Source: Caecitellus pseudoparvulus
Taxonomy: Eukaryota; Bigyra: Bicosoecida
Reading direction: 5' to 3'
Assembly (NCBI GenBank): GCA_965644315.1
Contig: CBFFRQ010000065.1
Span: 1-64,000 of the forward strand
DNA length: 64,000 bases
In this document: positions 12,401 to 24,691 of the stretch, in pieces
Layout: each line of letters starts with the position of its first letter
How positions within the stretch are numbered: the stretch's first letter is position 1
Position numbers and translations under genes: made by a program
The notes under the pieces: model-generated
Databases searched by the model: none
What the model was told of the DNA's origin: nothing
What the model saw: only the letters and a program-made list of their open reading frames with translations

Positions 12401-15400
12401 CGACCATGGTGTAGTTCAGGCTGTCCCCGGAAGCTGCGATGTCGACATCGGAGCCGAAAACAGAGCCCAGCACTGTGCCGCTGGGGGCACCCTCGATGGT
12501 ACTGAAAGAGAAATCCTCCAACACTGGTGCCTCGTTCACGTTGGTGAGGTCCACAGTCACCTGCCCTTGCGAAGACAGGCCCCCGTCGTCCTGGATGATG
12601 ATTGGGAATGTCATCGAGCGAGTACCTTCGAAGTTGAAGCTGGCGTCGTCTCCGTCAGTGTCAACGCCGGCCGAGACGTCGGTCCTCAGGACACCGGCCG
12701 CGTCGATGGAGAAGAAAGCTGCACCCACAGTGTTGTTCGGGAAGGAGAAGGTGTGGTGAGTCGGTACCGTGTCGCCTGCATCCACATCAGTCCCGGACAC
12801 AGTGCCCACGACATGCCCATCTCCAGTGTTTTCGGCGAAAGTGAACACCTGCCCAGAGGTGAGCACTGGGGCTTCGTTGACGTCTTGCACGTTGATGGTG
12901 ATTGTGGTTGTCGAGGAGAGGGAACCATCGGTCACCCTCGCAGTCAGGGTGTGGCTGGAAATGGCCTCAAAGTTCAGGCGCTGCACAGCGGTGACGACGC
13001 CTGACGAAGAATCCACGCCAAAGAAGTCAGTTGCGCCACCAGTGAAGTCAAAGAACAGCAGGGGTGTCACGACTGTTGGGTCTCCGCCAGGCCCCACGTC
13101 CGGGTCAGACGCCTGCAATGCAGCGGCGAGCGCATGGGGAATGCTCACCTCTTCGTTCACCGTGAGGGTGGTGGGAGGATCGAACGCGGGCGCTTCGTTC
13201 ACGTTCCGCACGGAAATGGTGATGACTGCGGTGTCACTGGCAGCGGGGTAGGTCTGAGGGTTCAAGCTGCGGGTGCTCATGTCCAGACCATTGTCAGTCA
13301 CGCGCACCGTGAGCTCGTAGCGGGCGAGGGTCTCGAAGTCCACCGAGTCAATGGTGTACACTTCGCCAACCATGGTGGACTCGAGGCCCGGGGCAGTTGC
13401 TGGGCGGATGCCAAACGGCATGCTGAACCCGGGGGGCACCCCCGTGAAGTTCGCCCCACCAGGCATGTTGCCAAACTTGTATCCCGCGATCTCCCACGAC
13501 ATGACAGTGCGCCCGATTGCACTTGCGTTGAACTCTTGGTCCTCGGCGAACACGTGGCCAACAATGGTGCCAGCTGGCACATTTTCGTTCACGGTCATGG
13601 TGCCGTCAGGGATGACGGGGGCATCGTTCACGTCCAAGATTTCAACGATGAACGGTTGCACGGAGCCCAGCTCCTGGCCATCAGCGATGCGCAGCTCCAG
13701 GGCCACGTCTGGGCTGTCCAGCGCTTCGAAGTTCAAGCTGGTCCCGCCAGCCAGGGAAATGACACCAGTTGAGGCGTGGATCTGGAAGCGGCTGCCGTCC
13801 TGCCCAGTGATGGAGAAGCGCTTCTCAAGCCAGGTGAGGTCAACTGCGTAGCGATCGGGGTCATCCACGGTGGGAGCGTTCGGGGTGACGGAGGCGCCTG
13901 TGGCAGAATTCTCCTCGATCCAGAAGCGGGAGCCAGGCGCCTGGGTGAAGAATGGCGCCTCGTTAATGTCCATGATGCGCACTGTGACTTCCGGGGATGG
14001 GTCCAAGCCACAGGGACTCGTGATGGCGTTGTCATTCACATCCACCGTCAGAGTGAACATGGGCTCGGCCGAGCCTGGCGTAGAGTCACGCAACGCCTCG
14101 TAGTCGAAGTCTGAAGGAACTGTTGTGGCCACGCTCAGCTGCCCGGAGCAAGAGCCCATGGCAAAGACATCCGACAAGATGGCAGACGCGGCGTTGGAGG
14201 TGATGCTGGTGATGTTGTACTGCACCTCGTCAGCAATGTCTTCGTCTGTGACCACCACCGTGTGCAAGGCGCCGCCCACTGCTGTGGCCTTGGCTGGGTT
14301 CTCCTCCAGCTCGTACGGTACGAGGTTGTCCAGATTGTCCGTGCAGGGTGCTTCAGTGGTGGAGCTGCATAGCTTTGGGCAGTCGTTCTCATCCACGATA
14401 TCCACCTCAATGGTGCATGTAGAAGTGAAAGATGTTAAGTTAGTAGCTAGGTTACCAGGTGTAGTGGCTGTTACCTCGATGATGAACTTGTCGCACTGCT
14501 CAAAGTTGGGCACGGCGATGGGCGCGCTACCCCCGGAGTGAGTCACCTCCACGCGGCGGGGACCGGTCAATTCGTCAAGCAAAGCGCCGCTTGATGAACT
14601 TGGCGGGCAGCCGGGTGCTGGGTCGATTTTACGGGTGTAGGACAACACCTCTTCAGCAGTACCTGAGTCGTACTGCTCCGCGCGAATGACCAGATCGGGG
14701 AAGGCCTGGTGCTCAGACCACATGACGTTTCCAGTGGCCTGCGTGACGCTGCCTGGCACATTTGTGCAGCCCTCCACCCACGTCACTCGCTTGTATCGAA
14801 TACCATCCACGCAGGATTCACCCTCTCCGCATTTCGCTTGCCCAGATCGCTGCTTCGGGTCGTCATTGGGACCGTCAGGGGTGGAATAGAAACCAGTGGA
14901 CACTGGGGAAGTGTCTGTGCTTCCCGGTGGGCAGTACACAGTCGCAGGCTTGGACACTGCGGCGCCACACTGCACAGCAGTGGGCGTTGTGGAGCCATCG
15001 GGGCAGATGAAGCCACCGTCACACTGGCCGGTGCACTGGTTGCTCGTGAGGGCCCGCTGGTCTCCGTACCGCCCAGCAGGGCACTGGTACCGCCGCCCGC
15101 CGGAGCAATAGAAGCCAGCCTCGCACTCTTCTTGGTCTGTGCGAGTAGTGGGTGTGTTGCCAGTGGAGTAGAAGCCATCGTTCACGGAGATGAAGGTGCC
15201 CGAGCCGGCAGGGCAAACCCGAGTCACAGCGCCACACTGCTGTTCCTCAGCAGAGTCAGACCCCGCAGGGCACATGTACCCTGCAGAGCACAGGCCAGCG
15301 CACAGGGAGCTGCTCTCGCCTGGGGTGCCGTACCGGCCAGCAGGGCAGGGAAGCTGCTGAGGGTTGGTGTTGATGGTGCCAGAGGGGCAGTAGTACCCTG

Positions 15401-17447
15401 CGTCGCACAGACCGCTGCACGCATCTGTCTGCTGCCCTGCGCTGTCACCGTACCGGCCTGCGGGGCACTGGTTGGCGTTGGACGCAGTGGAGCCCGGAGG
15501 GCAGTAGTACCCCGCAATGCACTCGCCAGAGCAGACAGGGGAGGTCAGCCCCACGACAGCGCCATAACGCCCAGCTGGGCACAGGATGCAGTCAGCTGCG
15601 CTCTGAGCATTGCCGGAGGCTTGGTACCGCCCGAGGGGGCAGGCATTGCAGTTGGGGCCGGACAGGAAAGAGCCGGGGGGGCACGCATCAAAGAACTGGT
15701 ATGTTCCCACGTTCACCCACAAGTCGCAAGAGGCGTAGTTGGACACCTCCACAGTGGCCTGGCGGGAAGTGGAAGGGTTGCCCTGGCTCAAGTCAGCCTC
15801 GTTGGGCATGGCGCAGATGACTCGGTTGCCGTTGTACTGCGTCAGCCACACGGCACGCACCAAAATGGTGTGTGTGGAGCCGGCGCCATTCGTGTATGAG
15901 AACTTGCACATCAGGTCAGGGCCTCGCAAGAAGTTGGAGCCGTCCAGCGTGAGAGCGGTGGCAGTAATAGACTCGCCGCTCTGAGGCCCCCAGGAGGAAA
16001 TGGTGGGGGGGCTGGACAAACTGCTAGCCGCAGGGACGTACAGCGAGATGGACTCGGGCGCTCCCACACCCAGGGCATCGTCACGAGGCACGAGGGTGAC
16101 ACGGTGGCTGCCGGACTGGTCGGCTCGCGGGTTCCAGGTGAAGTCGTAGTACTTGACGTTGGATGGCGTGGAGGTCTGAGGGGTGATTGTGGCACCCACC
16201 GGCAGATCGCCCGATGTCACCTGAACCTTGTCGCAAGTGTCAATGTAGTCAGCTGCGCCAAGGGTGAAGGTGGTGGTCTGCCCTGGGGGGAAACAAGAGG
16301 GCAGGCCTGTGCCAGCCACCCACGGCGAGGGCGGGATGAACACCGGCGCGGCGTTGTTCTCGCAGTTGCACGAGCCAGCACAGTTGGAGTTGGATGTGCA
16401 GACTTGGCAGCGGGGAGTGCACTTGCAGTACTTCTTAGGCTGCACGGTCTTCATGATGAAGTCCACGGTGATCTCGCTATATGAGTCGGAGATCTTGATC
16501 ATGCCGCAGAAGAGGTAGTTCTGAGGGCTGGGCGGGTGGAACGCGACCACCCCGGAGGTGGACCCCACCTGCCATACGGATGCGCCAGCTTGGTGGGGAA
16601 GAGGGTCTGACGATGAGCCAGTCATGTCGGAAGCCGAGCCGAGGGAGTAAGTGAGGGGATCGACATCATCGTCAGCTGCGCCCATCACCCACTCGTTGCG
16701 CTGCCCCGCGATGACCTCTTGGATGGGTATCTGGGACGTGACAGGGGACGAGTTCTTCCACGTGTTACTGCCGAAGCGGCGCAAGTCCACGGTTGTCGTC
16801 AAACGCCAGGACCGGTGAGCCATGTTGCGCAGGCCACCAATACGGCAGCAGGAGCTGTACAGGCCGCTGTAGGGACCCTGACCGGGGAACGTAAACACAG
16901 TTTCCCGAGTGGCAGTGAACCAGTCTTCAGCAGCATTTGTTTGCGTGATTGACTGCGCGTGGAGCGTTGGGTAAGCCAAGAGCCGTGAATGCAACGTGTG
17001 AGGTGTACCAGCGGAATTGCGCTGCACACACCATTGGCGAAAACGACACAGTTCCTGCACCAGAAAAGCTCATGCCGCCACCGATTCTGTTCGTTGTTGT
17101 ACCTTGCTGGGCACCAAACCAGTTTCGCCTGCGAATGCCCGAGAGAGCGGCGCGAGGTTGTTGTCGAGCACGTCAGCTCGAGCAGCAGCTCGCGCGCCAC
17201 GCACCACGCCAGCATGATGTTGAAGCGGACCTGGATGTTGCTGGTTTGAGAGAAGGCACTGGGATTCACAGGCTTCCAGTTCACGTTGCCGTAGCTGCGA
17301 TCGAGGCAAGCAGGGGGGCAAACGTGCAAGTCTCGCTGCCCGACGAGGTGGGCCACGGTCGGCAGGCTCGACGTACCGATAGTGAGACCCGAGGACGGGG
17401 CTCACTGCTGCCACAAGCAGCAGCAATGTTGAGAGGAGCCCCCTCAT
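3444..17447 (-). CDS. Giant cadherin/IPT repeat membrane receptor-like protein (about 4590 aa)
   Basis: Four exons: 17377-17447, 17205-17294, 17032-17128 and 3444-16952, with phased GT-AG introns of 82, 76 and 79 nt. Exon 1 gives a signal peptide (MRGLLSTLLLLVAAVSPVLG). The joins create a SHYRYGNVNWKPV module and then a DWF...CCRI segment, the extracellular start seen in large protist receptors. Then follow an Ig-like segment, an IPT domain, about 8 GCC2/GCC3 Cys-rich repeats (about 15640-14800), about 10 cadherin repeats marked by DVNEAP-type linkers (about 14400-11100), about 13 IPT/TIG repeats (GGxxVxLTGxNFG; about 11050-6100), a Cys-rich stem, and about 8 transmembrane helices (about 5160-3870) with a charged cytosolic tail. 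Likely a cell-surface adhesion or sensory protein; ligand unknown. See the broken WW tail at 2916-3443. Confidence 0.85.
17011..17020 (-). promoter_or_regulatory. CAATTCCGC word inside an intron
   Basis: Sense-oriented copy in intron 3 of the giant receptor gene (16953-17031). Confidence 0.25.
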
Positions 17448-18434
17448 AGTGTCTGCTGCCAGCTGCGAGCCACAAAGAGCTTGCTTCTGAGGCCAAGCAC
17501 AGGGGGCGAGCAGCAAGTTGAAACGCTGGTGGAACTTGCGCGCTGGCACAGAACCACGTGCGCAGGTGATCTACAAGCAGCGAAAACGCCGCTGCGAGTA
17601 GTGTATACGTAGGCGTGTTCGAGGTAGGCAAAGTTGTCAAGTTTTGATGAGCTACCGAGGTGTTCTGCAACATGGTCCTCGGCATGTGTGAGGGGGGTGC
17701 AGCTCGCAGAATCGAGGGGGGGTGTGCCTGGCCTTGGGCGACGAACCACGGAAAGGGACCGAGCCAAGGCAGCCAGACACGTGTAAGGGGTGCACACATT
17801 CAGGGTGGTCCAGCATGAGAGCTTCTGGCTTGCTCAACACGCTTGCAGGTGGCTGCCTGAGCAGACTTTGCAGTTCAAGCTCACAGGCCAAGGCTCGCAA
17901 GGCACAGGCACGAGGAGGGGCTTGATGCCCTGGTTGTTTCGCGCTGCAACATGGACACCTGTTGTTGCTGGCTTCATATGGCCTGGCGCCCTGGCATCGA
18001 GCCTTGCTGCTGGACAGGAGAGCCGAAGCATGTCCCCGGGCTCCACCGTGGTCATCCTCAGCCAGGCGTGTACGCACAGGCAGAAGCGCTGGGAAATGGT
18101 AGGCTGTTATGGGGGCAGGCCTTGCATTACAAGACTTCCCTACTGTGGCTTTCTTCTTCGTGGATCGGGGGGGGCAGCGCACAAGCCCAGTGCTACATGT
18201 CGTCCCCTCGAACAAGAACACAAAACTGAAACCAAATTTGGCAGCCCTGAGGTAACCACCACCGAGAAGAGCTGCGAGACGCCCTGCTCACTTGGAACAG
18301 TGACGCCCGTTTGTGTGTGGAAGCGACAACTCACGTGGCAGGAGGCGGATAGACACCTGGCCGCCAATTTCGCCGGCAGCCGAGCCACACACCTTGATAC
18401 AAGTTGAAAGAGGCTGCCATCCGGGTCTGAAAAA
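17448..18434. other. Divergent intergenic region, giant gene / importin alpha
   Basis: About 1 kb between two divergently transcribed starts. Open frames here have poor composition and no recognisable domains. A CAATTTCGCC word at 18365-18374 lies about 60 nt upstream of the importin alpha ATG and matches the element described in the findings. No RNA gene was seen. Confidence 0.5.
18365..18374 (+). promoter_or_regulatory. Candidate core-promoter word CAATTTCGCC
   Basis: Same-sense copy about 60 nt upstream of the importin alpha start; a one-base variant of CAATTTCCGC. Confidence 0.35.
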
Positions 18435-20552
18435 ATGGCGGCTCAATCCGGGGCTGTCGCGTCCAAGGCAGCGGCGAGCCTGCAACCAAGTTTGCGCCGA
18501 GACCACAAAGTACGGCTGCAAAGGCCTTTGCCAGCGCAACCGTGGCACCCATTCAGCACGCTCCTCCATCGCACAGAGGGAAGTTGGGCGACGTTCTCAG
18601 CTCTCTAAGCAGCGGCGAGAGAAAGCCATGAAGCGACGCCGCCAGTGAGTAGAGCTCCAAGTGTGGCCTTGGCAGGCGCACCAAATTCCGCAAGGTTGGC
18701 CACCTCTTTCCGCCACAGGGCTGCCATGGGTGAAGCAAAGGTTGAGGATGTGACTGAGCGAGCAGTGAAGGATGCATTAGAGGTCCTTGATTCCCGCACG
18801 GTTGGTCTGGAGCCCCGCATCGCTGCGCTGGCCGTGATCCGCAAAGCAACGGCAGGTGACACGCCCGCCCTTGCCGAGCTCGCTTGCTCTGCCGGCATTG
18901 TCCGCGTCCTGTGCGTAGCGTTGCAGCAGTGGGATGTTGGCGCCAAGCTTGAGGCAGCCTGGTGCCTGTCCAACATTGCCGCAGGCTCTGACGCACACAC
19001 GGAGGCAGCGTGCGCAGCTGCACCATACCTCGTCGCGCTGTTGACGTCGGGCAACCCGCTGCTGGCAGAGCACGCGGCGTGGGGACTGGGCAACCTCGCC
19101 ACCACTCCAGATTCCCGCGCTGCGGTCATGGCTGCTGGCGCCATGCAGCCCCTCGTGGACTGCATCGTCGCCGGCCTGGAGGCGGAGCTTGCCCGCGTCG
19201 CACGTGCCAACCCTGCGTCCGCACCCTCCAGCGAAGCCGAGGAGCCGCGGGTTGTGGTGGCTCGTGTTGCGGCGTGGGCCGCCACCAACCTCCTGCACCG
19301 CACCGCCAAGGCCCTACCCTTCCTGGCCGCAGGCCTGGCGCCTGCTCTGGCCAAAGTGTACTCCGCCCTGTGGCAGGCAGGGCAGGGAGGGGGGGTGCCT
19401 GGACCCACCCTGCCAGCCTTCAGTCGGCCAGTGCTTTTCGAAGTGGCCTGGCTCTCAGCGTACATCGCAGCCCGCGAGGAGGCCGCTGTGCAGGTGCTGG
19501 TGGAGAGTGGCGCTATGGGGGCGGCGTTAGGGCTGCTGGCCGCACAGCACCCGCCCTTGGTGGTGCCGGCGCTGCGTCTGCTGGGCAACATCGCCGGCTG
19601 CGGCGTGCCTGCGTGGAACGAAGCCCTGGTGTCCGGGCCTGGTTTGTTGCAGGCGCTGGGGCAGTTGTTGGAGGGGGGGGCGGCGCAGGGGGGCACAGAC
19701 GCCCAGCAAGCCTTCGTGTTCCGACTGGAGGCCATGTGGGTGCTGGGGCAGCTGGCGGTGACTCATGCTGGGAGCCTCGTGGCGGGGGGGCTCGTGCCGG
19801 CCATGTCTCGGCACCTGACGCCTCCATGGCACCTGCTCACCACCACCATGACAGCCCTGTACAACATCCTCCGCCACGGGGCCACAGCGCCAGTGGGGGG
19901 CGGCAGCACAGCTCCCACAGCGCTTGCCATGACGCCCACCCACACCAGCTCCGTGGCAGGCAGCACAGCCACCGCCACGCCGGCCCCGCCACCACCCCCT
20001 GCTGCAGCCTCTTCAGACAGGGGCATTAGCCTGTCCCCGCCTTCCCTGACACCGCCGCCCTTCTTGCGAGACGTCCTGGACCAGCCAGGCGTGCTGCAGG
20101 CGTTCATTGACGGCTTGAACAAGCCCGACCTGTCCGTCGTCCACCGCTGCCTGAGCGTGGTGGACATGGCCCTGCGCTTCCTGCCAGACGGGGCCCAGCG
20201 GGTGGAAATGATGGGGGGGGTGGACGCCCTGTCCACCCTGGTCATGCGGGGGCCGGGCGACTCCAGCAGTGTGGAGGTGGCTGGCTTGACGAGCGAGGCA
20301 GAGGCCCTCTCCTCCTGGGCCGAGGACTTGTACGATCGCTTCTTCGCAGACAGCGATGGCGAGGGGGAGCATGCCGCGGAACTGCCGCAGGGCCAGCTGA
20401 CTCTGGGCGCCTGGGCATCCAAGCCCCTGCCTTTGGCTGCTGGTTTCCTGCAGGCTGGCGAAGCAGGCAGCCCCGAGCCTGCCACTGGCCCACGCGTGCC
20501 GAAGACGGCCAACCTGCCAGCTTGGGCGACGAAGGGAAGTGACCCTGCCTGA
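18435..20552 (+). CDS. Importin alpha (karyopherin alpha), ARM-repeat nuclear import adaptor
   Basis: Binds classical nuclear localisation signals and links them to importin beta. Exons 18435-18509, 18577-18644 and 18719-20552, with GT-AG introns of 67 and 74 nt in matching phase. The small second exon is decisive: it supplies an importin-beta-binding stretch (REVGRRSQLSKQRREKAMKRRR) that precedes the armadillo repeats. Repeats follow from about residue 70, for example LEAAWCLSNIAAG and AEHAAWGLGNLA with the Trp/Asn ladder residues that hold the NLS. About 658 aa, longer than the usual 520-550 because of a Gly/Pro/Thr-rich insert near 19880-20060 and an acidic C-terminal part. Could be a divergent paralogue rather than the main importin alpha. 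Confidence 0.83.
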
Positions 20553-20851
20553 CGTGGAATCCGGAATGCACGCATGGCTTGCTGGCAGCTCAGTGCAGGC
20601 AGTTGGTCACAAGTATGTGTGTGTGTAAGCGTGCGGCGTGGGGGAGGCGGAGCAAGCGGGCCGGCTCGTAGGGCGTTACAGCGGGAGGGTCACAAGCAGG
20701 GATGTGAACGGCCGCCACGTGGCGCAAAAGCTCACGGGGGCACATACATTTCACCCCACAAACTCACCGCCTCCGCAGTGTGCTTTCACCGTGTGCTGTA
20801 GCTGGTGCTGTCTCCGGGCTGGGCCACAATACAGCGCGAGGCAGTGCAGGC

Positions 20852-23800
20852 ATGGCGTTTCATGGCTACGGCGGGCCTCCAACTGGCCCCGGCCAGGCTC
20901 CCGCTCCCGCGGGGCAGCCAGGACCATACCCTTACACGCAGCCACAAGCTGCAGGACCTCCAGCCTCACAAGGAAGTGCGTGAGCTGGTTATTGCGTGAT
21001 AGCCCGTTGTCAGCGGGCCTGGCGGTGCCTCCGGATGGTGTCGCACAGCCAGCTTTTACCGCAGCTTGCCTCTGCGCCAGTGGCGGAAGAAGCCGTGTGC
21101 GGGACAAAGTGCGGGTACATCCATGTCGCAAACGTACACTTTGCGTTCCTATGCTGGGTTGCTGCCCCAAAGGCCACTTGACGCTGCTGGTGCCACTGCC
21201 TGCCTTGCGGCATTACACTTCCTGCTGACGGAGCTTTGCAAGCGCCAGGCCCCCGTTCACGCGCCCCCTGCCTTTTCGCAGTTCCACCGACATCCTATGG
21301 TGGTCCTCCCACCATGGGTATGCCTCCGACTTCAGCTGGACCCCCTACAGCCACGACAGGTGCGTGTAGCTTCGCGGCACTGGCTCTGGACCTACACCTG
21401 GCACGCTGTGACCTCCTCTGCGCCTTCAGGTGTACCTGCAGGGGGCTTCGCCCCACCTCCCGCACCAACACAGTTCCAGCAGCCTCCTGCACCAAGTGTA
21501 GGAGGAGGTCCACCGACAGGCATGGGTGGGCCACCAACAGGCATGGGTGGTCCACCAACCGGCATGGGCGGCCCACCAACCGGCATGGGCGGCCCACCGA
21601 CAGGCATGGGCGGCCCACCTACCAGCATGGGAGGTCCACCAACGGGCATGGGTGGCCCACCGACAGGTATGGGTGGCCCACCGACAGCCATTGGTGCCCC
21701 GCCGACAACTGGTGTCACCGCACCAGCCATGCCTAGCAGTGTGAAGTTCATGAACCCATTCGGCGGAAGCGGCGACGGGGGGCAGCCTGCCCCAGTAGGC
21801 ACAGCTGGCGGTTTGATTGCTGCTCCCTCCGGTGCCATGCCCGCGACAGGAGCGCCCAACATCCCCACCGCCACAGTGGATGCGTCCAAGAACTGCCGTC
21901 CAGAGTACATGTCTGTGACCATGGACCGCATCCCCGCCACGCAGAGCCTGCTGGCGAAGACGTGCCTGCCGCTGGGCCTGTGTATCCAGCCGATGGCGGA
22001 AGCGCCTGGCCTGCCTGACCGGCCGCTGGTGGACTTCGGCCAGGTCGGCGTCATTCGCTGTGAAAATTGCCGGGCGTACATCAACCCCTTCGTGGAGTGG
22101 CTGGAGAACGGGACTCAGTGGCAGTGCAACTTCTGTGGCAGCTTGAACGTGACGCCCTCTGGGTACTACTGCGGCCTGGACTCAGAGGGCCGCCGGCATG
22201 ACCTGGCCAAGCGCCCTGAGCTGTGCACGGGGTCCGTGGAGATGGTGGCGCCGGACGAGTACATGGTGCGGGCCCCCGTCGCACCAGCCTACGTCTTCGT
22301 CCTGGACGCCTCCTTCAACGCCGTGCAGAGCGGCATGCTGGAGGCAGCCTGCGAGGCCATCCTGGAGTCCCTGGACAACCTGCCAGGCGGCGACCGCACC
22401 CAGGTGGCCTTCCTCACCTACTCCACAGCGGTGCACTTCTACTCCCTGCGCCCTTCAGCTTCCGCCCCCGCCATGCACGTCGTTGCCGACATCGACGACT
22501 TGTTCATGCCCACTTCTGGGGAAGACCTGCTGGTGAACTTGACTGAAGCGCGGCCCCTGGTGGAGGCACTGCTGGAGACACTGCCAGCCATGCACGCCAA
22601 CAGCAAGGCCGCCGACACGTGCCTGGGCTCTGCCCTCAACGCCGCCTACGCCATCATGCAGCACCTGGGCGGCAAGATGGTGGTGTGCCTGTCCCACCTG
22701 CCCTCCCAGGGCGCAGGCAAGCTGCAGCAGCGAGAGGGGCCCCGCATGCTGGGCTCCGACGACGAGTTCAAGCTGCTGGCGCCCGATGTCGGCGTTGGCG
22801 GCTCCTTCTACCGCAACCGGGCCGTGGACTTCTCCCGCCAGCAGATCTCCGTGGACGTCTTCATGCTGGGCAACCAGTACACTGACGTGGCCACCATTGG
22901 CAGCATGGCGCGGTACACCGCCGGGCAGGCCTTCTTCTACCCACACTACCAGGGACAGGTGGACGCGCCCCGCCTGCAGGCTGACCTGCTGCACACACTC
23001 ACCCGTACGACAGGGTTCGAGGCAGTCATGCGCGTGCGCGTGTCTGCTGGGCTCAGCATCTCCAACTTCTACGGCAACTTCTTCATCCGGGGGCAGGACC
23101 TGCTCACGCTGCCCAACATCACCCCCGACACGGCCTTCAACGTGGAGATGGCGCACGGAGCGGCCTCCCTCGCCCCAGGCGCCGTCGTCGCCGTGCAGGG
23201 CGCACTGCTGTACACCACCGCCGACGCCCAGAGGCGCATCCTCGTGCACACCATGGCCATCCCCGTCACCACCCTGCTGTCGGAGGTGTTCAGCGCCGCC
23301 AACGTCGACGCAGTGCAGAACATGATCGCCAAGGTGGCCCTGGACACCGCCCTGCGCAACGGCCTGCCTGCCTGCCGCCGCTACCTGCACCGCGTGGTGG
23401 TGGAGGTGTCCAGGGCATACGCCTCCAGCGAGTCCCCGCTGGGCGTGCCACAGCCCGCGGCGGGCGGCGGTGTGAACCTCCCTGAGTCCCTGCAGCTCCT
23501 GCCGCTGTACTCCATGGCCCTGCAGAAGAGCATCGTGTACCGGGGTGGCAGCGACATCTCCTCCGACGAGCGGGCGCACCTCGTGTACACCATGCTCACC
23601 ATGCCCGCCCTCAAGTGCCGTGCGTACTGCTACCCCCGCCTCTTCTCCCTGCACGACATGGAGGAGGGCGCAGGGCGCCCCGTGCCTGACGGCGTCGACG
23701 TGGACCCCGATGACGTCGCAGGCTACTCCCGCATCCGCCTGCCTGCCACCCTGCACAACACCGAGTCTGCGCTGGACGCCGGTGGTGTCTACCTCCTGGA

Positions 23801-24485
23801 CGACACCGTGGAGATGTTCCTGTGGGTGGGCTCTGCCGCGCCTTCGGGGCTGCTGCAGGCGCTCTTCGGCGTGCCGTCCCTGGCCGGCGCCAACACGGCA
23901 GGCCTGCTCCTGCTGCCCTTGGAGAACGACTACTCGACGAGGGTACTGGCCATTGTGAACGCCCTGCAGGAGTCCGCATGCCCCCAGCAGCGCCTGCGGG
24001 TGGTCTGCCAGGGTGCAGGGGGCTACCTCGAAAGCCGCTTCAAATACCGCATGGTGGAGGACGGCCAGAACTTCACAGGCGGAACCCTGGCGTACGCAGA
24101 GTACCTCGCAACAGTGGCCCGTGAAACAGCCGCCGTCGGTGCTGGTGCCCCCGGTGGCGGCAACGTGCCGCCTCCGCAAGCAGGCCCTCCCAGCCAAAGC
24201 CAGCCTCAGCATGGAGCGCCCGTGGCCGGGAGCATGGGCGGCCCTCCACCATCTGGCGCACCACCCCGACAGCAGGTGCCGCCGACAGCTGGCTCAACAC
24301 CCGGCTTTGGGGGGCCACCACCCATGACGGGTGGGCCACCCGCTCATGGTGGGCCCCCGACCAGCGGACCGCCCCCCGTACAGGGTGGGCCGCCTCCCAT
24401 GCAGGGTGGTGGGCCACCCATGGGAGGTCCTCCCATGGGGGGGCCTCCAACAGGCGGCTTCGGACCGCCTCCATCTCGCCGCTAA
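20852..24485 (+). CDS. SEC24: Sec24, COPII cargo-adaptor subunit
   Basis: Selects cargo for ER-to-Golgi COPII vesicles in complex with Sec23. Exons 20852-20975, 21282-21359 and 21430-24485; introns of 306 and 70 nt join in phase. The protein is about 1085 aa. The N-terminus is a Gly/Pro-rich disordered tail including a tandem MGGPPTG array. A zinc finger follows (VIRCENCRAY then WQCNFCGSLN, i.e. C-x2-C...C-x2-C, near 22050-22140), then the trunk (PAYVFVLDASFNAVQSG), beta-sandwich, helical and gelsolin-like domains. The C-terminus ends in a second Gly/Pro/Met repeat tail, unusual because Sec24 normally ends at the gelsolin domain. The first intron is the longest I resolved in the window. Confidence 0.93.
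21505..21705 (+). repeat. Minisatellite encoding MGGPPTG repeats
   Basis: About nine tandem 21-nt units of the form ggcatgggtggtccaccaac with third-position and purine changes, all in frame, inside the disordered N-terminal tail of Sec24. A looser GGPP/GPPP repeat recurs at the 3' end of the gene (about 24290-24480). Confidence 0.9.
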
Positions 24486-24566
24486 TGAGTTCAAATTCAT
24501 GCCAACGGCAGTGCCTTCCGCAGCCCATGCTCAGCTCACCGTTCCAGAGGCCGGCAAAGGGAGAGT

Positions 24567-24576
24567 GCGGAATTTG
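24567..24576 (-). promoter_or_regulatory. CAAATTCCGC word, reverse orientation
   Basis: Reads GCGGAATTTG on the plus strand, 116 nt upstream of the SUMO ligase ATG at 24692. Opposite in orientation to most start-proximal copies. Confidence 0.2.
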
Positions 24577-24691
24577 CGTTGGCTTGGAGCATCGCTGAGC
24601 ACAGCCCCCTGCCGAACGCTCCACAACAGAAAGGGTTTCAGCGGCGTGCCGAAGGCATATAGGCAGGCTCTGGAACTCAGTGGAACTCACC

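Noticed and set aside
17652-18221. Reverse open frame of 189 codons in the giant gene/importin gap
   Set aside because: Pro/Cys/Arg-rich random-looking text, no domain, no splice partners; treated as intergenic.
18645-18725. Reading importin alpha as one exon starting near 18645
   Set aside because: 18645 is the GT of a donor; splicing 18645-18718 and 18510-18576 adds a proper importin-beta-binding domain in phase.
22455-24212. Long open frame of about 585 codons on the reverse strand over Sec24
   Set aside because: It is the antisense shadow of a GC-rich coding sequence; the composition is His/Val/Gln-rich with no domain, while the forward frame is clearly Sec24.
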